Position numbers and translations under genes: made by a program
Notes under the pieces: model-generated
The model's input: the letters and a program-made list of their open reading frames with translations, nothing else
Databases searched by the model: none
What the model was told of the DNA's origin: nothing
Assembly (NCBI GenBank): GCA_902373525.1
Contig: CABKMN010000047.1
Location: forward strand, 1-16,759
Direction: 5' to 3'
Length of the DNA: 16,759 nucleotides
Source: an uncultured Bilophila sp.
Lineage (GTDB): Bacteria; Desulfobacterota; Desulfovibrionia; Desulfovibrionales; Desulfovibrionaceae
Shown here: positions 1-6,864 of the stretch, in pieces
Layout: every line of letters begins with the position of its first letter
Position numbering within the stretch: position 1 is the stretch's first letter

Positions 1-50
1 GGGGAGGGGAGAGGGGACCTTTCTTCAGAAAGGTCCCCTCTCCCCTCCCC
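1..50. terminator. Long perfect hairpin with TTCA loop, likely terminator
   Basis: A perfect 23-bp inverted repeat (arms 1-23 and 28-50) closes on a 4-nt TTCA loop. The left arm is almost pure purine with three G4 tracts. A T5 run at 54-58 follows on the plus strand, so it would terminate a plus-strand gene lying left of the window. It also sits just past the stop of the minus-strand glycosyltransferase (59), so it may serve both directions. The T-tract expected for minus-strand termination would lie outside the window. Confidence 0.75.
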
Positions 51-58
51 CGATTTTT

Positions 59-1195
59 CTATTCGTTCCCCTTCCCGGTACGCAGGTCGCACTCTTCGTT
101 TACGACGCGCACCCATGTCTCGAGCCCGGCCTGAATGTGCTCGGGAATGCGGAAGGGGCCGGGGGCGGGCTCGTCGATCAGGGCCCTGATGCGGGCCGCA
201 AGGTCCTCGACGTTGCCGGGATCGGGCGTGACGTGCTCCTGCGGGAGAAACACGCTGGACCCGTTGGCGGTGGTGGACAGCACCTTGAGTCCGCAGGCCA
301 GCGCTTCCAGCACCGCGTTGGAACAGGCGTCGTAGAAGGAAGGCAGGACAAAGAGGTCCATCGCCCGGTACAGTGCGGGCATGTCGTCCACCTTACCGAG
401 AAAATGGATGCGATCCGCCACGCCGAGCTTCTGCGCCAGACGCCGGTACGGTTCGGACGCCCGGCCTCCGGCGATGAACAGATGGACGTTCTCGGGCAGC
501 GTCGCCACGGACCGGATAAGGATGCCCGTGCCCTTGAGTGCGAAATTGCTGGTCGCCGTGGCGATGGCGACATGCCCGTTGTCGATGTTCAGGGCGATGC
601 GGGAAAGCAGCTTCTGCTCGGGGGTCGGAGGCGTGAACCGCGACAAATCCGGCAGATTGTAGATGACTTCGGGCACGGGGATGCCGGGATACGTCTTCTG
701 CACCCAATGGCGCACCGCGTCGGACACGCAGATGATCCGGCACCCGCTGCGGTACTGGCGGTTGTCGATGATCCGGGTGAGCCAGTTGGACGGCAGAAGA
801 CGGCGGCGCAGCCGCTTGAACCAGCGCGGGAACCCGGCGGGCCACGCCTGTTCCGAAAGCTCCCAGAAGGTCTTCTGCGGGCCGCCGCCCACGCGCATCA
901 TGTCCTGATTCCACGTCTTGCCGAGGCTGATGACCAAATCGTAGCCGCCCTTCCGGCGCAGACGCTCCGCCCGGATAAGAAACCAGAGCATCTTGAGGAA
1001 TTTGGAGCCGCGTGGCCGTCCGACCACACGCGCCTGCACGCCGAGGGGCGGCGGGCATTCCAGACGGGCGCAGAGAAATTCCACCTCGTGTTCGTTGTTC
1101 CGGGTTTCCGCCAGCGCTTCGGCAAGGCGGAAGGCAAACTGTTCGACGCCTCCGTAACGGCTGAGACGGGGCAGGATAAGAGCGATTCGGGCCAT
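59..1195 (-). CDS. GT4-family glycosyltransferase (WaaG-like)
   Basis: This 378-aa protein looks like a GT-B retaining glycosyltransferase of family GT4, probably adding a sugar to LPS core or another surface glycan at the inner membrane. The N-terminus MARIALILPRLSRYGGVEQF has the glycine-rich acceptor loop (GGVE, residues 15-18). The C-terminal half carries the nucleotide-sugar domain: IFLGKVDDMPALYRAMDLF-like context, then LPSFYDACSNAVLEALACG. In that E-x7-E motif the first acid is Asp289 and the second Glu297. The SNFALKG stretch matches the usual phosphate-binding region. Start: the ATG at 1195 gives a typical GT4 N-terminus, although no clear Shine-Dalgarno precedes it; the frame remains open far upstream only because it is antisense to ygiQ. 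Gene is divergent from ygiQ. Sugar donor and acceptor cannot be read from sequence; WaaG resemblance is by motif only. Confidence 0.9.
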   Translation of the reverse strand: MARIALILPRLSRYGGVEQFAFRLAEALAETRNNEHEVEFLCARLECPPPLGVQARVVGRPRGSKFLKMLWFLIRAERLRRKGGYDLVISLGKTWNQDMMRVGGGPQKTFWELSEQAWPAGFPRWFKRLRRRLLPSNWLTRIIDNRQYRSGCRIICVSDAVRHWVQKTYPGIPVPEVIYNLPDLSRFTPPTPEQKLLSRIALNIDNGHVAIATATSNFALKGTGILIRSVATLPENVHLFIAGGRASEPYRRLAQKLGVADRIHFLGKVDDMPALYRAMDLFVLPSFYDACSNAVLEALACGLKVLSTTANGSSVFLPQEHVTPDPGNVEDLAARIRALIDEPAPGPFRIPEHIQAGLETWVRVVNEECDLRTGKGNE

Positions 1196-1242
1196 GGCGT
1201 TCGGGCGCGGCGCGCGGGGTGGAGGGTTGGCGGGACCGCCCC

Positions 1243-1270
1243 GTTGTACGCTTCGACGCCGGAAAAGCAA
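1243..1270 (-). promoter_or_regulatory. Possible promoter for the glycosyltransferase gene
   Basis: On the minus strand TTGCTT (1270-1265) and TACAAC (1248-1243) are 16 nt apart, 48 nt before the ATG. The matches to sigma70 hexamers are partial (3/6 and 4/6), so this is only a candidate. Confidence 0.25.
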
Positions 1271-1312
1271 AGAGAAGGCCGCCGCGTCCCGGCCCTGTTT
1301 CGCGGATCGTCC

Positions 1313-1341
1313 TTTCCTTCCGGTTTTCCCTGCCCTATAGT
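1313..1341 (+). promoter_or_regulatory. Possible ygiQ promoter very close to the start codon
   Basis: TATAGT at 1336-1341 is the best -10-like hexamer in the divergent intergenic region; the -35 region (TTTCCT, 1313-1318, 17-nt spacer) is poor. Initiation about 7 nt downstream would fall at the ATG (1349), implying a leaderless or nearly leaderless mRNA. This agrees with the absence of any Shine-Dalgarno before 1349. Confidence 0.3.
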
Positions 1342-1348
1342 GATCGGC

Positions 1349-3205
1349 ATGTTCGATCTCGCACTCCCCGCGCGCACGCCGCTGCCGCAACCGACGTTTT
1401 TGCCGACCACCCGCGCCGAAATGGACGCCATCGGGTGGGATTCCCTTGATATTCTTCTCGTTACGGGCGACGCCTATGTGGATCACCCGGCTTTCGGCGT
1501 ACCGCTGCTCGGGCGCTGGCTGGTGGCGCACGGCTACCGGACGGGCATCGTGGCCCAGCCCCGCTGGAAGGACGAGGGGCAGGGCATCGCCGACCTCGCC
1601 CGCATGGGCCGCCCCCGCCTGTTCGCCGGGGTGAGCGCCGGGGCGCTGGACTCCATGCTGGCCCACTACACCGCCTTCCGCAAAAAACGCCACGACGACG
1701 CCTATACGCCCGGCGGCGAAGCCGGAGCGCGCCCGAACCGCGCCGTCATCGTCTATGCGGGCCTGATCCGCAAGGCGTTCCCCGGTCTTCCCCTGCTCGC
1801 GGGCGGCATCGAAGCCTCGCTCCGCCGCATCACGCACTACGATTTCTGGTCCGACGCCCTGTGCCGCTCCATCCTGTTCGACGCCCGGCTGGACATCCTG
1901 TCCTGCGGCATGGGCGAACGCTCCCTCCTCGACGTGGCCCGGCGGCTCGACGCCGTGGCCGAACTGGTGGGCGACCTGTCCGTGCTGGAGCCCGTGGACG
2001 GCGAACTCTGGCCCGACCTGTGGTCCGGGATTCCCGGTACGGCCCGGCTGGTGAAGACGGCCTCCGTCCCCGCCGACGCGACGGAACTGGACGGCTTCGA
2101 ACTCGTCCGCCTGCCCTCGCACGACGCGATGCTCGACGACCCCCGGGCCTATCTCGACGGCACGATTCGCCTCGAACGCGAAACGCATCAGGCCCGCCGC
2201 CTCCTCATGCAGCCCAACGGCGACCGCTCCGTCCTGCTCGCGCCGCCCGCCGCGCCCCTGACCACCGAGGAACTGGACGGGCTGTACGATCTGCCCTTCT
2301 CCCGGCGTCCGCATCCCTCCTACAAGGACCCCATTCCGGCGGTGGAGATGATCGCCACCAGCATCACCACGCACCGGGGCTGCGGGGGCGGATGTTCGTT
2401 CTGTTCGCTGGCCCTGCATCAGGGCCGCCGCATCGCCTCCCGTTCCCGCGCCTCCATCCTCGACGAAGCGCGGCGCATCGCGGCGATGCCGCGCGGCGGC
2501 TCCATTTCCGACGTGGGCGGGCCGAGCGCGAACATGTGGGGCGCGACCTGCCGCCTCGATCCGTCCAAATGCCGCCGCGACAGTTGCATGCACCCGAGCA
2601 TCTGCAAGGGCTTTCAGGTGGATCAGCGGGACTGCATCCGGCTTCTCCGCGACGTGCAGGCCACGCCCGGCGTGAAGCACGTCCGGGTCGCCAGCGGGGT
2701 GCGGTTCGACCTCGCGCTCAAGGACCCCACCGCGCTCGCGGCCTATACCGGCGAATTCACCGGCGGGCAGCTCAAAATCGCGCCCGAGCACTGCGTCTCC
2801 GAGGTGCTCGAGCTCATGCGCAAGCCGGGCATGAAGCCCTTTGAAGCCTTCCTCGAAGCCTTCGTCCGCTATTCCGAAGCCAACGGCAAGGAACAGTACG
2901 TCGTCCCTTATCTGATGAGCGCCTTTCCCGGCTGCACGGACGCGCACATGCGCAAGCTCGGGGACTGGCTCGCGGCCCGCAACTGGTCGCCGCGTCAGGT
3001 GCAGTGCTTCATCCCCACGCCGGGCACGGTCGCGACGGCGATGTACTACGCCCGCTGCGCCCCCGACGGCTCGCCCCTCTACGTCGCCCGGACCGACGAG
3101 GAACGCCGCCGACAGCACGAAATCCTCCTCGGCAGGCCCTCCGGCCAGCGTCCGGTACAAGGCCGGGGAAGGCGGAACACGTTTATGGAACGGAACAAAA
3201 AGTAA
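1349..3205 (+). CDS. ygiQ: YgiQ family radical SAM protein
   Basis: A 618-aa member of the YgiQ (UPF0313) radical SAM family, whose substrate is unknown. The N-terminal domain shows the family signature DILLVTGDAYVDHPAFG after FLPTTRAEMDAIGWDS. The radical SAM cluster motif is Cys345-x3-Cys349-x2-Cys352 in HRGCGGGCSFCSLALHQG. Downstream is the family's second cysteine-rich stretch (CRRDSCMHPSICKG), then QVQCFIPTPGTVATAMYYA near the C-terminus. The length is within the family range (E. coli YgiQ is about 740 aa). Start: ATG 1349 keeps the segment conserved before FLP; an in-frame GTG at 1340 and ATG at 1421 are alternatives, and none has a Shine-Dalgarno. The gene stands alone: upstream is the divergent glycosyltransferase, and 315 nt separate it from the next gene. 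Confidence 0.95.
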   Translation: MFDLALPARTPLPQPTFLPTTRAEMDAIGWDSLDILLVTGDAYVDHPAFGVPLLGRWLVAHGYRTGIVAQPRWKDEGQGIADLARMGRPRLFAGVSAGALDSMLAHYTAFRKKRHDDAYTPGGEAGARPNRAVIVYAGLIRKAFPGLPLLAGGIEASLRRITHYDFWSDALCRSILFDARLDILSCGMGERSLLDVARRLDAVAELVGDLSVLEPVDGELWPDLWSGIPGTARLVKTASVPADATELDGFELVRLPSHDAMLDDPRAYLDGTIRLERETHQARRLLMQPNGDRSVLLAPPAAPLTTEELDGLYDLPFSRRPHPSYKDPIPAVEMIATSITTHRGCGGGCSFCSLALHQGRRIASRSRASILDEARRIAAMPRGGSISDVGGPSANMWGATCRLDPSKCRRDSCMHPSICKGFQVDQRDCIRLLRDVQATPGVKHVRVASGVRFDLALKDPTALAAYTGEFTGGQLKIAPEHCVSEVLELMRKPGMKPFEAFLEAFVRYSEANGKEQYVVPYLMSAFPGCTDAHMRKLGDWLAARNWSPRQVQCFIPTPGTVATAMYYARCAPDGSPLYVARTDEERRRQHEILLGRPSGQRPVQGRGRRNTFMERNKK

Positions 3206-3520
3206 CCATTGGGGGCGGGGAATGCATTCTCCGGCACGGAGAACACACGTTTTCCTCTCCCCTCTCCCACGCCCTCTTTCCCTTCAAGGAGTTCTGACCG
3301 TATCGGCCCCCTGTTCCCAGCCTTCTCTGACGACAAGGAAAAGAACAGGCAACAGACCAAGAAAAAACGGAACGCCCCTTTCTCCTACACGGGGAAAAAC
3401 GCCGTCAGGGATTCGATAAGGCCGAACAGTTTTGAAGCGGAAGGGATGGGGTTCGGGGAAGGGAGGGAGAAACGTTTTCAAACGTTTCTCCCTCCCTTCC
3501 CCAATGTCACAGGAAGCATC
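3206..3520. other. Intergenic region between ygiQ and the YczE-like gene
   Basis: No gene is supported. After the ygiQ stop there is a 7-bp stem (3227-3233/3237-3243, loop GCA), with T4 six nt further on at 3250-3253, a weak terminator at best. The stretch 3260-3405 shows nothing I recognise. From 3406 to 3510 lies the duplicated leader element described separately. Confidence 0.6.
3406..3510 (+). repeat. Leader element copy 1 (G-tracts plus long hairpin)
   Basis: This block is duplicated at 6746-6845. Over the first 58 nt the copies match at 48 positions, starting CAGGGATTCGA and running through GGCCGAACA, TTTGAAG and GATGGGGTT. It ends with a near-perfect palindrome, arms 3455-3477 and 3480-3502 (TTCA apex), then CCAAT. 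Both copies end within 11-20 nt of a start codon, so each lies in a gene leader. G runs at 3443, 3448, 3455, 3461 and 3465 meet the usual G-quadruplex pattern and overlap the left hairpin arm. No T-tract follows the hairpin. Confidence 0.85.
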
Positions 3521-4165
3521 ATGACCAACAAAGAAAAACTCAAACGCTGCGGCACGTTCGGCGTGGCCCTATTTGTGTGCGCGCTGGGGATCGGGCTGAT
3601 CACCAACGCGAATCTGGGCACCTCGCCCATCACCAGCCTGCCCTATGTGGGAAGCCGCATCCTCGGGCTCTCGCTCGGCACGCTGACCTTCGCGCTCAAC
3701 GTCCTGCTTTTGCTCTGGCAGAAACTCCTTCTGGGCAGGGAGTTCCGCGCCGCGCACCTGTTCCAGCTTCCGGCGGTGTTCGCGTTCAGCGTGTTCATCG
3801 ACGCGGGCATGGCCCTGACCGCCGAACTGACCTCGGAAAACTATTTGTCCCAGATGGTTATGTGCGTCGCCGGATGCGCGGTCCTCGGGCTCGGCATCAG
3901 CATGGAAATCGTCTCCAACGTCACCGTGCTGCCGGGCGAGGGCATCGTGATCGCCATCGCCTACCGCTTCAAGAAAATCTTCGGCAGGATCAAGGTGCTG
4001 TTCGACGTCTCCCTCGTCGCCCTGTCCATCGCGCTGTCCTTCGTCTTCCTGAGCGGCCTTGTGGGCATCCGCGAAGGCACCGTGATCTCCGCCCTGCTCG
4101 TCGGCAATTTCGTACGCCTCACCTCGCCCGCCGTCCGAAAGCTCGACGGCTGGTTCGCCGCGTAA
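3521..4165 (+). CDS. YczE/YyaS/YitT-like integral membrane protein
   Basis: A 214-aa hydrophobic protein with about five to six predicted membrane segments. The N-terminal stretch GIGLITNANLGTSPITSLPY followed by LSLGTLTFALNVLLLLWQKLLLG is typical of the YczE/YyaS/YitT membrane family, whose function is not established; B. subtilis YczE has been linked to Sfp-dependent secondary metabolism, but that should not be transferred here. A polar segment (TAELTSENYLSQ) separates two halves. Start: ATG 3521 follows AGGAAG (3511-3516) with 4-nt spacing. The stop is 22 nt before mocA, so it is probably the first gene of the 3521-6555 operon. Its leader carries the duplicated hairpin element. Confidence 0.8.
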   Translation: MTNKEKLKRCGTFGVALFVCALGIGLITNANLGTSPITSLPYVGSRILGLSLGTLTFALNVLLLLWQKLLLGREFRAAHLFQLPAVFAFSVFIDAGMALTAELTSENYLSQMVMCVAGCAVLGLGISMEIVSNVTVLPGEGIVIAIAYRFKKIFGRIKVLFDVSLVALSIALSFVFLSGLVGIREGTVISALLVGNFVRLTSPAVRKLDGWFAA

Positions 4166-4187
4166 CCGTTTCCGCAGGAATACCGCC

Positions 4188-4988
4188 ATGAAACGCATCC
4201 TCCCCGCCGTCGTGCTGGCGGCCGGTTTTTCCCGGCGCATGGGCCGCTGCAAGCTCACCCTCACGCTCGACGGCGAGCCGCTCGTGCGCCGCGCCGTCCG
4301 CGCCGCGCTGGAGGCAGGGCTCGCCCCCGTGTTCGTGACCATGCGCCCCGACGCTTCCCCGGAACTACGCGCCGCGGTGTCCGGCTTCGACGAACGCGTG
4401 GAAATCGTCCCCGCGCCCGACGCCCGGCTCGGGCAATCCGAATCCCTCAAGGCGGGCATTCGGCGGCTCCTGTCCCGGTTCTCGCCCGGTTCCGATCCCG
4501 AATCCTCCGCCTTTCAAGAAAAACGGCCCGAAGGGAACCGTTTCCCGGCCTCCGGGCGCGGACGGTCTGAGCCGGAGAGACCCGAACCTTACGGGCAGGC
4601 TTGCGGAGGACCGGGGTCCTCTCCGGAGGCGGCTCCCGGAACGGACGCTCCGCTTCCCGCATCTGCCGTCCCCGCCGTTCCCGGCGCCATGATCCTGCTC
4701 GGGGATCAGCCGCTGGTGGGGGCGGAGCTGGTGCGCGCGCTGGCGGATTTCTTCCTCGAAGAGCCCGAACGGGCGGCGGCTCCGGCGTGCGGCGGGGTAC
4801 GGGGAAACCCGGTGGTCCTGCCCGCAGGCGCCTTTGCAGCGGTGCTGCGGCTGGACGGCGACACGGGCGCGAGGAGCATTCTTGCCGCATTCGGCTTGCG
4901 CCTCCTGCCGACCAATGATACGGCAGCACTAACAGATGTTGATACGTGGGAGGCTTACGAAAGCCTGTCCCGTGCAAAGACCTCGTAA
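4188..4988 (+). CDS. mocA: MocA-like molybdenum cofactor nucleotidyltransferase with long insertion
   Basis: MobA-like NTP transferase of the MocA branch, which transfers CMP from CTP to molybdopterin-Mo to make the cytosine dinucleotide cofactor used by aldehyde oxidoreductase-type enzymes. Visible motifs: LAAGFSRRMGRCK (10-22) with the nucleotide-binding loop, GQSESLKAGI (about 83-91), ILLGDQPLV (169-177, metal-binding Asp173), GNPVVLP, and GDTGARSIL near the C-terminus. MocA proteins are near 190-200 aa; this is 266. The excess is a 72-residue stretch (96-167) rich in Pro, Glu, Ser, Gly and Arg between SLKAGIRRLL and the GDQP strand. All catalytic motifs remain, so it is probably active. 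Start ATG 4188 has AGGAA at 4176-4180 (7-nt spacing). CMP rather than GMP specificity is inferred from overall resemblance. Confidence 0.85.
   Translation: MKRILPAVVLAAGFSRRMGRCKLTLTLDGEPLVRRAVRAALEAGLAPVFVTMRPDASPELRAAVSGFDERVEIVPAPDARLGQSESLKAGIRRLLSRFSPGSDPESSAFQEKRPEGNRFPASGRGRSEPERPEPYGQACGGPGSSPEAAPGTDAPLPASAVPAVPGAMILLGDQPLVGAELVRALADFFLEEPERAAAPACGGVRGNPVVLPAGAFAAVLRLDGDTGARSILAAFGLRLLPTNDTAALTDVDTWEAYESLSRAKTS
4606..4621. repeat. Palindrome inside the mocA insertion
   Basis: GAGGACC, two G, then GGTCCTC form a perfect 7-bp inverted repeat (4606-4612/4615-4621) within the coding insertion. A second stem, AAACGG/CCGTTT, lies nearer the insertion's 5' end around 4522-4545. Such hairpins resemble the intergenic palindromes of this window more than ordinary coding sequence. 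Confidence 0.6.
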
Positions 4989-5000
4989 GGAAACGCCCCC

Positions 5001-5699
5001 ATGTCCCTGTCAGCAAGCGAACACGCGGTCCACTTCGTCACGCCTCCGCTCCAGAGCGGGAAACACTATGAAAATCCGGTTCTCCCGCCGCTCCCCGAGC
5101 TGTGGAGCCTCGATCACCCGGATACGGCCCCCATTCCCGACGAGGCCGTCTGCCGCAGCCTGTGGACGCGCTACGCCATGTTTTCCCATATCGAACGGCA
5201 CAGTCGGCTCGTGGCCGACGTCGCCGCCGCGCTGGCCCGCCGGGCCGTGGAAATCGGGGCGACGAAGCACCCCGAACTCGTGGACCTGTGCGCCGCATCG
5301 GGCCTGCTGCACGACATCGCCAAGTCGTATACCGTGCAGTACGGCGGCAGCCACGCCCAGATCGGCGCGTCGTGGGTCGTCGAATCCACGGGGAACCACA
5401 AGGTCGCGCAGGCCGTCTACCACCATGTGGAATGGCCCTGGCCGCTGCCCGACGATCTCCTGCACCCCGTCTTTTGCGTCATTTACGCGGACAAGCGGGC
5501 CCGCCACGACGAGCTGGTGACGCTCGACGAACGGTACGAAGACCTCCTTGTCCGCTACGGCAAAACCGAACAATCCCGCGTCGCCATCCACCGCGGCTGG
5601 GAACATTCCAAAACCATTGAGCGCGTCCTTTCGGCGCAACTGGAGTTTCCTCTCCATGAAAGTATTGTTGTTGGCGGGCGGCTGGTCTCCCGAGCGTGA
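5001..5699 (+). CDS. HD-domain phosphohydrolase
   Basis: A 232-aa cytosolic HD-superfamily protein, expected to be a metal-dependent phosphohydrolase; the substrate is unknown. The metal ligands are in place: His67 in HIERHSRLVADVA, His104-Asp105 in SGLLHDIAKS, His141/His142 in VYHHVEW, and Asp164 in VIYADKRARHD. The first 50 residues are Pro-rich and do not resemble a domain I recognise. Start: ATG 5001, with AAGGAAA from 4987 overlapping the mocA stop. Its 3' end overlaps ddl by 44 nt. Close coupling to mocA recalls genomes where MobA-like transferases and HD domains occur together, but a role in molybdopterin metabolism is an inference. Confidence 0.85.
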   Translation: MSLSASEHAVHFVTPPLQSGKHYENPVLPPLPELWSLDHPDTAPIPDEAVCRSLWTRYAMFSHIERHSRLVADVAAALARRAVEIGATKHPELVDLCAASGLLHDIAKSYTVQYGGSHAQIGASWVVESTGNHKVAQAVYHHVEWPWPLPDDLLHPVFCVIYADKRARHDELVTLDERYEDLLVRYGKTEQSRVAIHRGWEHSKTIERVLSAQLEFPLHESIVVGGRLVSRA

Positions 5700-6555
5700 A
5701 GTCTCTCTGAAAGGCGGCGAACAGATCGCCGCGGCCCTCAAGGAACGCGGACACGGCGTCACGCTCTGCGACCCGGCCAAGGATTTCGAACGGATCATGG
5801 ACATGGCCCGCGAACACGACGTGGCCTTCATCAACCTGCACGGCGCGCCCGGCGAGGACGGCCTCGTACAGGCCATTCTCGACCGCGTGAACTGCCCCTA
5901 TCAGGGCGCGGGTCCCGCCGGTTCCTTCCTCGCCCTGCACAAGGCGGCGGCCCGGCAGATTTTCCGCGACGCGGGCCTGCTCGTGCCCGACGGCGTATTC
6001 CTTCCCCGCCACCCCGGCCCGAACTGGAAGCCCGATCTCGCCTTTCCGATGTTCGTCAAATCGAATACCGGCGGTTCCAGCCTGCACCTTTCCCGCGTGA
6101 CCAACGAGGAAGAGCTGTACACGGCCCTCAACTCCCTGTTCTCGATGGGCGAAGAGGCGCTTGTGGAAACCGCCGTCTCAGGCCGGGAAGTGACCTGCGG
6201 CGTGCTCGGCGAGGAGGCCCTCGCGCCCATCCTCGTCGTATCCAAGGGCCACTATTTTGATTACCACAACAAATACGCCCCGGACGGCGCGCAGGAAATC
6301 TGTCCCGCGCCCATCTCGCCCGAGGAAACCGCCGTCGTGCGGGACTGCGCCCTGCGCGCCCACAAGGCCCTCGGCCTCAAGGGCTACAGCCGCGCCGACT
6401 TCATCCTCAAGGACGACGGCACCCCGTACATCCTCGAAGTGAACACCACGCCCGGCATGACCGCCACCAGCCTCGTGCCCCGCGAGGCCGCCGTCAAGGG
6501 CATGTCCTTCGCCGATCTCATCGAGCGCCTCCTCGAACTGGCGATGGAACGCTGA
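5656..6555 (+). CDS. ddl: D-alanine--D-alanine ligase
   Basis: ATP-grasp ligase that forms the D-Ala-D-Ala dipeptide for peptidoglycan precursors in the cytoplasm. The 299-aa length suits the DdlB type. Motifs seen: LLAGGWSPEREVSLKGG (5-21), NLHGAPGEDG (60-69), ATP-binding Lys135 in MFVKSNTGGSS, and ILEVNTTPGMT (259-269) with metal-binding Glu261 and Asn263. Start ATG 5656 lies inside the HD gene, gives the expected N-terminus, and has GGAG at 5642-5645 (10-nt spacing). The overlap predicts translational coupling with the HD gene. A hairpin 18 nt past the stop closes the operon. Confidence 0.95.
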   Translation: MKVLLLAGGWSPEREVSLKGGEQIAAALKERGHGVTLCDPAKDFERIMDMAREHDVAFINLHGAPGEDGLVQAILDRVNCPYQGAGPAGSFLALHKAAARQIFRDAGLLVPDGVFLPRHPGPNWKPDLAFPMFVKSNTGGSSLHLSRVTNEEELYTALNSLFSMGEEALVETAVSGREVTCGVLGEEALAPILVVSKGHYFDYHNKYAPDGAQEICPAPISPEETAVVRDCALRAHKALGLKGYSRADFILKDDGTPYILEVNTTPGMTATSLVPREAAVKGMSFADLIERLLELAMER

Positions 6556-6573
6556 CCGGCAAACGAACACTTG

Positions 6574-6610
6574 GCGGAGAGGGGCCTTTCCGAAAAAGGG
6601 CCCTCTCCGC
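6574..6610 (+). terminator. Hairpin terminator downstream of ddl
   Basis: Arms 6574-6589 and 6595-6610 form a 16-bp stem with a single G-G mismatch and a 5-nt loop, 18 nt after the ddl stop. A pyrimidine-rich tail follows rather than a clean T-run, so termination efficiency is uncertain. Confidence 0.65.
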
Positions 6611-6745
6611 TTCTCCCGCCCGGCCTCCCCTTTTCCCCCTGAGACACGCGACTTCATCCCGATTTTCCACAGCGGCGAGAACGGCGATCCAACAGCCTTG
6701 CCGATGGAAACGCCCGACCCGACGCTTCACCGGAAAGCCGCCGAA

Positions 6746-6845
6746 CAGGGATTCGACAGGGCCGAACATCTTTGAAGAGGGTGAGATGGGGTTTGGGGAG
6801 GGGGAAACGCCCTAGAGAAAGGGTTCCCTCCCTTCCCCAATACAC
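6746..6845 (+). repeat. Leader element copy 2 (G-tracts plus degenerate hairpin)
   Basis: Second copy of the 3406-3510 element, ending 19 nt before the waaA GTG. The G-tracts (6779, 6788, 6795, 6800) are retained and again fit a quadruplex pattern. The terminal palindrome (6795-6813/6820-6838) is much less perfect than in copy 1, with mismatches and shifts in the arms. The following CCAAT is also shared. Confidence 0.85.
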
Positions 6846-6864
6846 TGTAACCAAGGACAATCCC

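Larger units (their letters stand above)
6556..6864. other. Intergenic region between ddl and waaA
   Basis: Holds the ddl terminator hairpin (6574-6610), an unrecognised stretch (about 6611-6745) and the second copy of the leader element (6746-6845). An in-frame ATG at 6772 would extend waaA into the repeat, but no Shine-Dalgarno is near it. No other gene is supported. Confidence 0.6.

Noticed and set aside
59..3160. Single long minus-strand frame of over 1000 codons
   Set aside because: Only 59-1195 has glycosyltransferase motifs; the rest is antisense to ygiQ and reads as low-complexity Gly/Ala/Arg peptide.
3406..3430. GATTCGA resembling a tRNA T-loop
   Set aside because: No acceptor or anticodon stem surrounds it; it is part of the duplicated leader element.
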